Numbered from the stretch's first letter, positions 1 to 8,162 are shown. The stretch is DNA of 16,255 nt from an uncultured Bacilli bacterium (GCA_910583685.1 CAJTXY010000028.1:1-16255); one strand, 5' to 3'. A program made the numbers and translations. Notes: generated by a model from the letters alone, not told the origin.

Positions 1-1001
1 ATGTTAAGTTTATAAGTAAGAGTGAGAAAGATACAGGAAGTGCTCAATATAAGGTGGCAGAGGGTGTTAGTAACTTTAGAACGCCAGATGCCTTTACCTT
101 TGGAAGTGATGAGTTATCAGGAATATGGGTAGGAAAGTTTGATACGAGTAGTACTGATTCTTCTTCGACTACAGTTGGGGAAGTAGATGGTGGTGGAAAT
201 AATAGTAGTTTAGATGCTATCATTCTTCCTAGTCGTTATAATTGGCGATTTATTCAAGTATCTACAATATTAGAAGCTTCGAAAAATTTAACCAAGACTG
301 GAAATAGATATGGTTTTAGTACGTTATTTGATTCCCACGCGATTAAGAATGATGAATGGGTAGCAGCCGCTTACCTTTCGTAAAGTCAATATGGAAAACT
401 TGGAAATAAAGATTTTAGTGGAATTGAGAAAATTGTATATCGTAATCATTCTGTAGGAACAACTGGCTGTAGTTATGGAGTGGCTAATACGAATTGGGGA
501 GGAGCTGATGAACAGTTTAGTAGTTGTGATTATACGTATGATGTTCCCATTAATGGAACAGGTGCTTCCACCACAGGAAACATATATGGAATCTATGATA
601 TGAGTGGAGGACTATGGGACATTGTAATGGGAAATTATGATCGTCGATCTGGAAAAAATGCAGAGTTTAATTCTGGTTATAGTGGACAGTTAGAGTCAGG
701 AGAGATTTTTGCAGGAAAAGATTGGTTAGATGATAAATATTATAATATTTATACTTCAAAGGATATGATGACAGCTTGTAATGGAAAGCCTTGTATATCT
801 CACGGATTTTTTGAGACACAAGGATGGTGGCAAAGTTGTTTTCATCAATCGGTTACTGAAGAAAAACCTTGGATAGTTAGAGGGGGCAGTTACTCGGATG
901 GAATTGGAATTTTTGATTATGAAATTATCGATGGAAGTGTCCAATTAATTAATTATCCAGTGACATATGGTTTTACCACTTTTCGATTAGCATTAACTTA
1001 A
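1..1001 (+). pseudogene. FGE-sulfatase/C-type-lectin-fold surface protein, 5'-truncated, in-frame TAA
   Basis: The reading frame is open from base 3, so the gene begins outside the window. It is broken only by TAA at 381-383 and ends at TAA 999-1001. The same frame continues without a shift on both sides, reading AAAYLS-stop-SQYGKLGNKDF. After the stop it carries YDMSGGLWDIVMGN, a Cys pair (TACNGKPC), FAGKDWLDDKYYN and a final WIVRGGSY ... FRLALT. This order (MSGG near the middle, RGG plus FRLAL at the end) is that of formylglycine-generating-enzyme-like/C-type-lectin-fold domains found at the C-terminus of secreted, often pilin-like proteins of gut Firmicutes. The family is recognised from memory. 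CAA to TAA is the simplest origin of the stop, so a recently decayed paralogue is most likely; readthrough or a sequencing error are alternatives. No start codon with a convincing ribosome site follows the stop. Function unknown; surface display or ligand binding is inference. Confidence 0.6.
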
Positions 1002-1015
1002 ATGTCTAATATAAA

Positions 1016-1044
1016 TTGACAAGTAAATGTAAATATTATATAGT
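1016..1044 (+). promoter_or_regulatory. Sigma-A-type promoter for yceD-rpmF
   Basis: TTGACA at 1016-1021 is a perfect -35, followed by 17 bases and TATAGT at 1039-1044, which differs from the -10 consensus at one position. It sits 15 bases after the stop of the upstream broken gene and 32 bases before yceD. No terminator hairpin is obvious between the upstream gene and this promoter. Confidence 0.8.
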
Positions 1045-1075
1045 TTCTATTAGAGAAATTTAAGAGGTGTTTTGA

Positions 1076-1555
1076 ATGAAAGAAGAATATTTGATCGATG
1101 TTAGTATATTATATAGTAATGTAGAAGAAAAGATAAATCTAGAAAAAGAGGTTGTCTTTTGTCCTGATTATTTCCAAAACAGTGATATTATCGATTTAAA
1201 AAATGTTCATATTACAGGTGAACTTCAGAAAGATGTTAATGAAGAAATTCGTATTTTAGGACAGGTAGTTGGTACTATGATATTAGAAGATGCTATTTCT
1301 TTGGAGAAGGTCGAATACCCTTTTTCGTTTAAAATCGATGAAATTTTGGAAGAAAATGAGAAAATTTTCGAAAATACTCTTGATTTACGAGAGATTTTGT
1401 GGGAAAATATAGTACTAGAGATTCCCTTAAAGTTTACTAAGGTTACGGATCTCAGTAAATTTCATGGGGATGGATGGAAGTTAGTTAGTGAAGATGAAGT
1501 GTTAAAACAAGACAATCCATTTAATGAATTATTAAAAGATTTTGGAGAGGAGTGA
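1076..1555 (+). CDS. yceD: YceD/DUF177 family protein (YlbN-like), L32-linked
   Basis: A 159-residue protein, within the usual length for the YceD/DUF177 family. Family hallmarks that can be seen are an acidic central strand region ending in YPFSFKIDEI (about residues 82-91), the REILWENIVLEIPLKF segment (about 106-121), and the acidic C-terminal tail DNPFNELLKDF, which matches the family's 'NPF..L.dL' ending. The gene is immediately followed, after four bases, by rpmF. That pairing is conserved across bacteria and is the strongest support for the call. Members are linked to 23S rRNA accumulation and large-subunit assembly; the exact biochemical role is not settled. The start is ATG 1076 with AAGAGGTG at 1062-1069. 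No transmembrane or signal segment is present, so it should be cytoplasmic. Confidence 0.85.
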   Translation: MKEEYLIDVSILYSNVEEKINLEKEVVFCPDYFQNSDIIDLKNVHITGELQKDVNEEIRILGQVVGTMILEDAISLEKVEYPFSFKIDEILEENEKIFENTLDLREILWENIVLEIPLKFTKVTDLSKFHGDGWKLVSEDEVLKQDNPFNELLKDFGEE

Positions 1556-1559
1556 GAAG

Positions 1560-1763
1560 ATGTTAAAGCTAGATATTCAATTATTTGCTGTACCATTCCG
1601 TAAAGTTTCAAAAACAAGAAAAAGAATGAGAAGAGCGCATAATGCAATGGAGTTACCTGGAGTTACAAAATGTCCTACTTGCGGTGAAGTTATAAAACCA
1701 CATCGCGTATGTAAGAAGTGCGGTAACTACAAAGGAAAACAAGTTGTTGAAAAGGATGCTTAA
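1560..1763 (+). CDS. rpmF: 50S ribosomal protein L32 with N-terminal leader
   Basis: Encodes a 67-residue protein. Residues 10-67 match bacterial L32: AVPFRKVSKTRKRMRRAH followed by a CPTC ... CKKC zinc ribbon, so all four cysteines are kept (zinc-binding type). Ordinary L32 starts M-AVPFR. Here nine extra residues, MLKLDIQLF, precede the alanine. They resemble the leader of Firmicute ribosomal protein L27 (MLKLNLQFF before Ala), which the cysteine protease Prp removes. Cleavage after F9 would leave exactly the usual mature L32 of 58 residues. The ATG at 1560 is chosen because GAGGAG (1547-1552) lies seven bases upstream. An in-frame TTG at 1542 would overlap yceD, has no ribosome site and adds six residues. 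The leader remains with either start. Confidence 0.95.
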   Translation: MLKLDIQLFAVPFRKVSKTRKRMRRAHNAMELPGVTKCPTCGEVIKPHRVCKKCGNYKGKQVVEKDA

Positions 1764-1778
1764 TCGCATTCTTTTTTC
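1750..1778 (+). terminator. Rho-independent terminator after rpmF
   Basis: AAAAGGATGC (1750-1759) pairs with GCATTCTTTT (1766-1775), with one G-T wobble and a six-base loop, and runs into a T-rich tract to 1777 and beyond. The stem overlaps the last codons and the TAA stop of rpmF. Its GC content is modest, so termination may be partial. Confidence 0.65.
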
Positions 1779-1798
1779 TTTCTTAATAGCTTTCAAAC

Positions 1799-1807
1799 TG
1801 TTATAAT
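1799..1807 (+). promoter_or_regulatory. Extended -10 promoter for addBA
   Basis: TG at 1799-1800, one base, then a perfect TATAAT at 1802-1807 gives an extended -10. The -35 position (around 1779-1784, TTTCTT) is poor, as is common for extended -10 promoters. It lies 18 bases before the addB start and downstream of the rpmF terminator. Confidence 0.6.
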
Positions 1808-1824
1808 AAAGTAAGAGGTGATTT

Positions 1825-4122
1825 ATGATGATTGATAAATACTTAAAAGATGATACGATTGTCATTACACCAATTCAGAGTAAGATGGCTATTTTGGCTG
1901 AACAAATAGACTATAGAGAATTTTCCAATATTAAATTTATGAGCAAAGAAGAATTTTTTAGTCAGTATTATTTTTCTTATGATGAGAGAGCTTATTTTTA
2001 TTTGATGGAGAAGTATCATTATCATTTAGACGTTTGTAAATTGTATTTGAAGAATATGTATTTTATAGAAAATAAAGATTATCAAAATAAAAAGTTACAG
2101 AAATTGAAATCTTTGAAGGAGGAGTTAGCTCAAGAGGGACTGCTTACTATTAATCAGTTATTTCAAAATTTTGTAATGCGAAAGAAAATTATCGTTTATC
2201 AGTATCCTTTGTTAGAGAAATATGAAAGAGAATGTCTAGAGCGTTTGCAGGCTATTTTTATTGAAGAGGAGAAGGCTACTTTTTCTTTACCAGATGTAAA
2301 AAGAGCAAAGACATTAGAGGATGAAATTGTCTATGTCGCAGTAGAGATTCGAAAGCTTTTGAAGAAGGGAGTTCCTTTTTCTAAAATACGGCTGATCAAT
2401 GTTTATGATGATGATATCTATACCATTACCCGTATTTTTAAATATTTTCAAATTCCTGTTCAGCTTAATTCTTCTACTGGTCTTTTTGGTATGAAGATTA
2501 CTTCTGATTATTTAAAAACTGGAGAGCTTGATTTGAACAATGACAGTCCCTTAAATCAAAAATTGATAGAAGTAGTAGGCTCCCTCAGTTTTTTAGAAGA
2601 CTCGTCTAGTAAAAGACAGATTTTAATTGATAAATTGAAACATACCTCTGTTACTACTGCGATATTTAAAGATGCTGTTTCTATTGGTCAGATTACAGAT
2701 TGTTTTAAGGAAGATGACTATGTATTCTTTATTGGACTGAATCAGGATTTATACCCTCATCTTTTACTAGATGATGATTATATTTTAGATAATGAAAAGG
2801 GGGAGGTATCTCTTTATACTACAGATGAGAAAAATCTAATGATAAAAGAGCAGGCAAAAAAGCTATTACAAAGATTGCCTCATCTTTCTTTAAGTTTTCG
2901 ATTAGAGAGTTCTTTTCAAACCTTTTACCCCTCTAGTTTTATTGAAGAAGTTGGACTTCAGATTTCTGATATTGAAAAAGATATTTTTTCCTATTCTCAT
3001 CTTTATAATAAGCTTCTTCTTTCACAGAAGTTGGATGATTATTATAAATTTGGAGTAATTGGTGATTTCCTTTTTTCTCTTTATACTACTTACCCAGAAA
3101 TTGCCTATCATTCTTATGATGCAAGTTTTACTGGCATTCAGTCTGATAAAATCAAAAGTTTTTTGAACCATTCACTTTCTCTTTCTTATACACATTTACA
3201 GAATTATTATTTGTGTGGGTTTAAATACTATGTCAATCATATTTTGAAGTTGGATCCTTTTACTTCTACTTTTGCCTCTGTTATTGGTAATATGTTTCAC
3301 GAGGCTTTAAAGTATATGGGTTGCGAAGACTTTGATCTTGATTATTTTATGTGTAGGTTTTTGGAAAATGGTGCATATAGTGCCAAAGAAAGATTTTTTT
3401 TGCGGCAGTTGAAAGAGGAGTTAGGAAAAACCATTGCTATCATTAGGGAGCAAAGAGAGTATACAAAGTTTCGGAATACACATTTGGAAAAGACTTTACT
3501 TGTAGATTTTAGTGAGGTAGATTTTCAAGTGATTTTGAAAGGAACTATCGATAAGATTATGTATTATGAGAATATATCTGATACATATTATGCTATTGTT
3601 GATTATAAAAGTGGAACTTATGATACCAATCTTTCAAAGATTCAATTTGGTCTTAATATGCAACTTCCTATTTATCTTTATTTAGTAGAGAAGTCTCGAA
3701 TATTTTCTAATTCTATTTTTACTGGATTTTATTATCAGAGGCTATTACTTCCTAAGAAAACTTATGAGAATAAAGAGTTCTCTCTACCCTTAGAAGGGTA
3801 TAGTTGTTCATCTCAAGATGTTTTGGAAATGTTTGATAATAGCTATAGGAAAAGTGAGCTTGTTAAAGGGCTTTCTATGAAACAGGATGGTAGTTTTTCA
3901 TCCCGAAGTAAGTTATTAAATGAGGACGAGATAGAGAGTATTTTAAAAGTGGTTGAAGAAAAGGTGCTTTTTGCCAAAAGAAATATTTTACAGGGGAATT
4001 TTCCTATTAATCCTAAGTATTTAGAAAAAGAAAATATATCGTGTAAATATTGTAAATATAAAGATTTATGTTTTATGAAAGAAAAAGATCTGGTTTATTT
4101 AACTATAAAAGAGCAGACATAG
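1825..4122 (+). CDS. addB: AddB/RexB-like helicase-nuclease subunit, short form
   Basis: A 765-residue subunit of the ATP-dependent nuclease that resects double-strand ends for RecA. The C-terminal PD-(D/E)XK nuclease is intact: FHEAL with H492, D576 (GTIDKI), D593-Y-K595 (VDYKSG) and Q613xxxY617. The four cysteines that hold the AddB iron-sulfur cluster are C464 (LCGFKYY) and C740, C743, C749 (CKYCKYKDLC). A degenerate helicase core is visible, for instance DYVFFIGLNQDLYP (about 292-305). No Walker A motif exists at the N-terminus (DDTIVITPIQSKMAILAEQ), unlike Bacillus AddB but like streptococcal RexB. It is about 400 residues shorter than B. subtilis AddB. AAGAGGTG at 1813-1820 supports ATG 1825; ATG 1828 is equally possible. 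The stop lies 13 bases before addA, so the two form an operon. AddB identity rests on the nuclease, the cysteine set and the neighbour. Confidence 0.88.
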   Translation: MMIDKYLKDDTIVITPIQSKMAILAEQIDYREFSNIKFMSKEEFFSQYYFSYDERAYFYLMEKYHYHLDVCKLYLKNMYFIENKDYQNKKLQKLKSLKEELAQEGLLTINQLFQNFVMRKKIIVYQYPLLEKYERECLERLQAIFIEEEKATFSLPDVKRAKTLEDEIVYVAVEIRKLLKKGVPFSKIRLINVYDDDIYTITRIFKYFQIPVQLNSSTGLFGMKITSDYLKTGELDLNNDSPLNQKLIEVVGSLSFLEDSSSKRQILIDKLKHTSVTTAIFKDAVSIGQITDCFKEDDYVFFIGLNQDLYPHLLLDDDYILDNEKGEVSLYTTDEKNLMIKEQAKKLLQRLPHLSLSFRLESSFQTFYPSSFIEEVGLQISDIEKDIFSYSHLYNKLLLSQKLDDYYKFGVIGDFLFSLYTTYPEIAYHSYDASFTGIQSDKIKSFLNHSLSLSYTHLQNYYLCGFKYYVNHILKLDPFTSTFASVIGNMFHEALKYMGCEDFDLDYFMCRFLENGAYSAKERFFLRQLKEELGKTIAIIREQREYTKFRNTHLEKTLLVDFSEVDFQVILKGTIDKIMYYENISDTYYAIVDYKSGTYDTNLSKIQFGLNMQLPIYLYLVEKSRIFSNSIFTGFYYQRLLLPKKTYENKEFSLPLEGYSCSSQDVLEMFDNSYRKSELVKGLSMKQDGSFSSRSKLLNEDEIESILKVVEEKVLFAKRNILQGNFPINPKYLEKENISCKYCKYKDLCFMKEKDLVYLTIKEQT

Positions 4123-4135
4123 AGGAGGTGATATT

Positions 4136-7100
4136 ATGCATTGGACAGAAGAACAGCTGCAAGCGATTATGGAAGATGGTAAGAATATTATCGTAAGTGC
4201 TGGTGCAGGAAGTGGAAAGACGGCTGTGTTAAGTGAGCGAGTACTTCGGAAAGTAAAAGATGGTGTTGCTATCGATCAACTTTTGATTTTAACTTTTACT
4301 AATGCTGCTGCAAAGGAGATGAAGGAGAGAATACGCAAGAAGTTAGTACAAAATCATTTGGAAGAGGAGTTGTTGCGATTAGATAAAGCCTATATTACTA
4401 CCTTTGATGCCTTTGCTCTTGCCACTGTAAAAAAGTATCACGAAACATTAAATATTTCTCGTGATATTGCTATTTGTGATTCTTTCTTTTTAGATTTAAA
4501 AATAGAGAAGATTTTAGAGAATATTTTTGATGAATATTATCAGAGTGAAAACGTAGAATTTGAAAACTTTGTTTTAAACTTTTGTACTAAAGATGATAAA
4601 AACTTACAAAAGGCTATACTGAACCTTTATAAGAGATTAGAAATGCGTTATGATATGCATACTTATTTAAAAGAGTATATGGATTCTTATTATCAAGATC
4701 ATTATATTTGTCATAAATGTGGTGAATATGTAGACCTTCTCAGAAGAAAGATAGCAAAGGTTGCAGATGTTTTAAAAGAGCTTTCCTTGGCCCTTGATAC
4801 TTCTGAGTTTTTTAAATATGATGCTATTGTACAGTTTGTAAATGCTAGTTCTTATGATGAGATGGCTTCTTTATTTACAACAAGTCTTCCTCGTGTAAAT
4901 AAAAATTATGAGGAAGAGGCTAGAATGTTAAAAGATAAATTGGCTGCTATGTTGAAAGATTTGAAGAGTTATTTTATCTATGAAAGTGAAAAACAGATGA
5001 AGGATGAGTTGTTATCGACAAAGTCTTCTCTTTCCTTCCTTATTACTATTTTACAAGAGTTAGAAAGACGCGTTACTTATTGTAAAAAGGAGGAGGGACT
5101 TTATACTTTTACAGATGTTTTTAAATTAGCGATTGAGCTTGTAGAACAACACCCAGCTGTTCGGGAAAGTCTTTCCAATAGTTTTAATGAAATTATGATA
5201 GATGAGTATCAAGATAATAATGATTTACAAGAGATATTTATTTCCTATATTTCTCACCATAACGTTTATATGGTTGGCGATATTAAACAATCTATTTATC
5301 GTTTCCGTAATGCGAATCCTAATATTTTTAAAGAAAAATATGATCTTTATTCCTTAAAGGAAGAGGGAATTAAAATTGATCTCAATCGTAACTTTCGATC
5401 TCGTTTAGAAGTACTAGACGATATTAATTTGCTTTTTAATGATTTAATGGATTTAGAAATCGGTGGTGCTGATTATCAAAAGTCACATCAAATGATTTTT
5501 GGTAATAAAAGTTATATTGAAGAAGGAAAAACAGAGGAGAACTATCATTTAGATGTTATTCAGTATACAGTAAGTGAGGAAAAAAACATTTCGAAGGAAG
5601 AACAGGAAATATTTATTATTTGTCAAGATATTATCGAAAAAGTGAAACATAAGTTTCCGATATTTGATAAAAGTACTAAAATGATTCGACCTATTCAGTA
5701 TTCTGATATCGTTATTTTACTTGATAAAAGCAAATATTTTAATCTTTATAAACGTATCTTTGAGTACTTTCAAATTCCACTTTCTGTTTATAAAGATGAG
5801 AGTTTAAAGAATAATACAGATATCTTTATGATAAATCATTTATTAAAACTGGCAATTAAAATGAAAGAGGAAACTTATGATACTGATTTCAAATACTCAT
5901 TTTTAGCAGTTGCTCGTAGTTATTTATTTTCCATCCCTGATGATGAAATTTTTGCCTATTTTAAAAATCAGAACTTTTTAGAGTCTATTATCTGCTCTAA
6001 GCTTTCTTCTTTAATTTCCTATCTTGATACGGAAAGTCCTCTTTCTTTCTATCACCATCTGCTAGATACCTTTGAGGTAGAGGAAAAGTTAATTACAACG
6101 GAGAATATTAGATCCTCTAGAATTCGTCTTGAGTATTTTTATAATATGTTAAAACAACTGATGGAGAAAGGGTATAGTATCTATGATTTTTGTAATTATT
6201 TAGATACTTTGTATGCAGGAGATTATGATATTCGTTTTTCACTTAATTTCGAGGAAGAGAATAGTTGTAAAATTATGACGATTCATAAATCTAAAGGATT
6301 GGAATTTCCTGTTTGTTATTTTGCTTCTTTTCCTTCTAAATTTAATTTACGTGATTTAAATGAGAAAATTTTATATGATGAGGATTACCAGATTGTTCTA
6401 CCTTCCTTTTTAGAGGGGGAAAAACCCACTATTTATAAACAACTTTTGAAAGATAAGAATTTGAAAGAAGAAATTGGCGAGAAAATTCGACTTTTATATG
6501 TAGCTTTGACTAGAAGTTGTGAGAAGATGATTATTGTAATGCCGGAGAAAGAGGTAGGGGTTAAAGCAAAGGAAGAGTATCGTTGTTTTGCTGATATGAT
6601 TTATGCTGCTGCCAGCTCTCTTAGTGGCTATATCAAAAAGGTAGATTCTGTTGTTACTAAGGATTATTTGAGGCAAAAAGATGCCGATAAGCTTACTGTT
6701 TCTCTAGATTCACCTCTTATAGTAGAAGAGATTACTACCTCTGGTGAACTGATAGAGAAGGGACGTTATTCTAAAAGCTCTTCCTCTACTTCTAAGGAAG
6801 TACAAACATTGTTAGAAATGGGAATCAAAGTCCATCAAGTTTTAGAACTTCTTGACTTTAAAAAACCCGACTATACAGGAGTGGATGCTATTATTTTAGA
6901 AAAAGTAAAACGATTTTTAGCAACCGATATTATACAAAAGAATCAAGATAGTAAGTTCTATCATGAATATGAATTTTTATTTCAAAAAAATGGTGTGCTA
7001 CGACACGGTGTTATCGATTTATTAATTGAAAATGATCGAGAACTTATTATTGTTGATTATAAACTTAAGAATATTGATGATGAAAAATATGTTTTCCAGT

Positions 7101-7195
7101 TAAATGGTTATAAGGAAGCATTAAGTCTTAGAACTGATAAAAGTATTTCTTGTTATTTATACTCGATTGTCGATGGAAAACTGTTACAGATTTAG
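4136..7195 (+). CDS. addA: ATP-dependent helicase/nuclease subunit AddA
   Basis: A 1019-residue UvrD/PcrA-type superfamily 1A helicase with a C-terminal nuclease, partner of AddB in the AddAB end-resection complex. Visible helicase motifs: Walker A SAGAGSGKT (21-29), motif Ia LTFTNAAAKEM, Walker B MIDEYQDNN with D356/E357, motif III VGDIKQSIYRFRNANP, motif IV LNRNFRSR, motif V MTIHKSKGLEFP and motif VI LLYVALTRS. The nuclease shows H900 (KVHQVLE), D961 (GVIDLL) and D974-Y-K976 (VDYKLKN), so it should be active. Length is below the roughly 1230 of B. subtilis AddA, largely through shorter accessory regions. The ribosome site AGAGGAGGTG (4121-4130) is near-perfect, five bases from ATG 4136, and overlaps the addB stop codon, which suggests coupled translation of the two subunits. 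A terminator follows within ten bases of the stop. Confidence 0.96.
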   Translation: MHWTEEQLQAIMEDGKNIIVSAGAGSGKTAVLSERVLRKVKDGVAIDQLLILTFTNAAAKEMKERIRKKLVQNHLEEELLRLDKAYITTFDAFALATVKKYHETLNISRDIAICDSFFLDLKIEKILENIFDEYYQSENVEFENFVLNFCTKDDKNLQKAILNLYKRLEMRYDMHTYLKEYMDSYYQDHYICHKCGEYVDLLRRKIAKVADVLKELSLALDTSEFFKYDAIVQFVNASSYDEMASLFTTSLPRVNKNYEEEARMLKDKLAAMLKDLKSYFIYESEKQMKDELLSTKSSLSFLITILQELERRVTYCKKEEGLYTFTDVFKLAIELVEQHPAVRESLSNSFNEIMIDEYQDNNDLQEIFISYISHHNVYMVGDIKQSIYRFRNANPNIFKEKYDLYSLKEEGIKIDLNRNFRSRLEVLDDINLLFNDLMDLEIGGADYQKSHQMIFGNKSYIEEGKTEENYHLDVIQYTVSEEKNISKEEQEIFIICQDIIEKVKHKFPIFDKSTKMIRPIQYSDIVILLDKSKYFNLYKRIFEYFQIPLSVYKDESLKNNTDIFMINHLLKLAIKMKEETYDTDFKYSFLAVARSYLFSIPDDEIFAYFKNQNFLESIICSKLSSLISYLDTESPLSFYHHLLDTFEVEEKLITTENIRSSRIRLEYFYNMLKQLMEKGYSIYDFCNYLDTLYAGDYDIRFSLNFEEENSCKIMTIHKSKGLEFPVCYFASFPSKFNLRDLNEKILYDEDYQIVLPSFLEGEKPTIYKQLLKDKNLKEEIGEKIRLLYVALTRSCEKMIIVMPEKEVGVKAKEEYRCFADMIYAAASSLSGYIKKVDSVVTKDYLRQKDADKLTVSLDSPLIVEEITTSGELIEKGRYSKSSSSTSKEVQTLLEMGIKVHQVLELLDFKKPDYTGVDAIILEKVKRFLATDIIQKNQDSKFYHEYEFLFQKNGVLRHGVIDLLIENDRELIIVDYKLKNIDDEKYVFQLNGYKEALSLRTDKSISCYLYSIVDGKLLQI

Positions 7196-7200
7196 ATATA

Positions 7201-7238
7201 AAAAATAACACTTTTCGTTGGAAGTGTTATTTTTTTTC
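7201..7238. terminator. Bidirectional terminator between addA and arginase gene
   Basis: AATAACACTT (7204-7213) pairs perfectly with AAGTGTTATT (7222-7231), with two further G-T wobbles and a four-base loop. A T tract follows on the plus strand (7230-7238) and an A tract precedes it (7201-7205), so the hairpin ends in U-rich RNA in both directions. It serves the convergent genes addA (+) and the arginase gene (-), whose TAA stop (7227-7229) lies inside the stem. Confidence 0.85.
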
Positions 7239-8105
7239 GACACTCATTAATGTTTTTGCTAAAATATTCACGGCGATTTGTTCTGTTTTTCTTTCTACAT
7301 CTCTTGTTGGGTTAAATTCTACTAAATCAAAGGAAGTGATTTTTTCTATATATTTTAAGCTTTCATTTAATAAGAGCATTCCTTCTTCTTCTGTGAGTCC
7401 ATCTTCTGCTGGTACCGATACGCCAGTTACTATTTCTGGGGAAAGTAAATCTAAGTCATAACTAATATGAATTCCATTTGTTTTTTCGCCTGCAATTGCA
7501 AACGCTTGTGTTATGATTGCTTCTATTCCTTGGTTTTTAATATCTTCTGTTGTAAAGACTGTTACGCCTGAATATTTAATATTCTCTTTTTCAGGGCGAT
7601 CAATACTTCTAGCCCCTATGATTACTGTATTCTTACTTGGAATAAAGTTTCCTGAATGAAATGATGTGAGTTCTCTACATTTATAGCCGTTTACCGCTGC
7701 TAGTGGGAGTCCGTGAATATTTCCTGTTGTGGTGGTTTCAAAGGTATGATAGTCTGTATGGGCATCAAACCAAATGAGACCTAGGGTTTCTCTTTTTTTA
7801 GCACTGGCTAAAATTGAGGCAATCGCGATGGAATGATCTCCTCCAATCGTAATAGGAAAATAGCCATTTTCTAAATAGTTTAATTCGATTTCATACAGTT
7901 TTTTATTAAATTCTTGCAATGGAATTTCGTTTTTTCGTTTATCTGCAAGACCTCTACTTTTTATAATACTATTATCTTGTTCTAGTAGAATACTTTCTCC
8001 TTTATGAAAACTGGCAAGATCGTCTAGTAGTCTCTTTGGTCCTAGTCGTGCACCATCTATATGAACACCAAGGTCACTTCCTGCACCAATTAAAATACTT
8101 TTCAT
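7227..8105 (-). CDS. rocF: Arginase-family ureohydrolase
   Basis: A 292-residue member of the binuclear-manganese ureohydrolase family, which releases urea or an equivalent from guanidino compounds. Metal ligands in order are H91 in GGDHS, D114/H116/D118 in FDAHTD and D217/D219 in SYDLD, with E263 in DLVEFNP. Arginase-type rather than agmatinase- or formiminoglutamase-type features are GNIHGLPLAA (129-138), a C-terminal DLVEFNPTRD and RKTEQIAVNI, all close to Bacillus RocF. Oddity: the usual DxDxxDP reads DLDLLSP, losing the third aspartate. L-arginine is thus the likely, unproven, substrate, yielding ornithine and urea. The start is ATG at 8105, six bases after AAAGGTG on the minus strand; the GTG at 8114 overlaps that ribosome site and is unlikely. 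Single-gene unit, divergent from murE and convergent with addA; no urease or ornithine genes are nearby. Confidence 0.86.
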   Translation of the reverse strand: MKSILIGAGSDLGVHIDGARLGPKRLLDDLASFHKGESILLEQDNSIIKSRGLADKRKNEIPLQEFNKKLYEIELNYLENGYFPITIGGDHSIAIASILASAKKRETLGLIWFDAHTDYHTFETTTTGNIHGLPLAAVNGYKCRELTSFHSGNFIPSKNTVIIGARSIDRPEKENIKYSGVTVFTTEDIKNQGIEAIITQAFAIAGEKTNGIHISYDLDLLSPEIVTGVSVPAEDGLTEEEGMLLLNESLKYIEKITSFDLVEFNPTRDVERKTEQIAVNILAKTLMSVEKK

Positions 8106-8122
8106 TATTATCACCTTTTCTC

Positions 8123-8151
8123 ATTTTATCGTAAATATATGTATAATTCAA
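8123..8151 (-). promoter_or_regulatory. Promoter for the arginase gene
   Basis: On the minus strand TTGAAT (8151-8146), a 17-base spacer and TAAAAT (8128-8123) form a plausible sigma-A promoter about 20 bases upstream of the arginase start. It is back-to-back with the murE promoter. No operator-like palindrome such as an ArgR box was recognised between them. Confidence 0.55.
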
Positions 8152-8162
8152 CGGATTTTCTT

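Noticed and set aside
480..1001. Separate gene starting at GTG 480
   Set aside because: The frame is continuous back to the TAA at 381-383 with conserved residues in between, and no ribosome site precedes 480, so it is the rear part of the interrupted gene.
7150..7461. 103-codon plus-strand open frame spanning the addA end and the arginase gene
   Set aside because: It crosses the terminator, overlaps two well-supported genes and has no ribosome site; it is a shadow of the minus-strand arginase.
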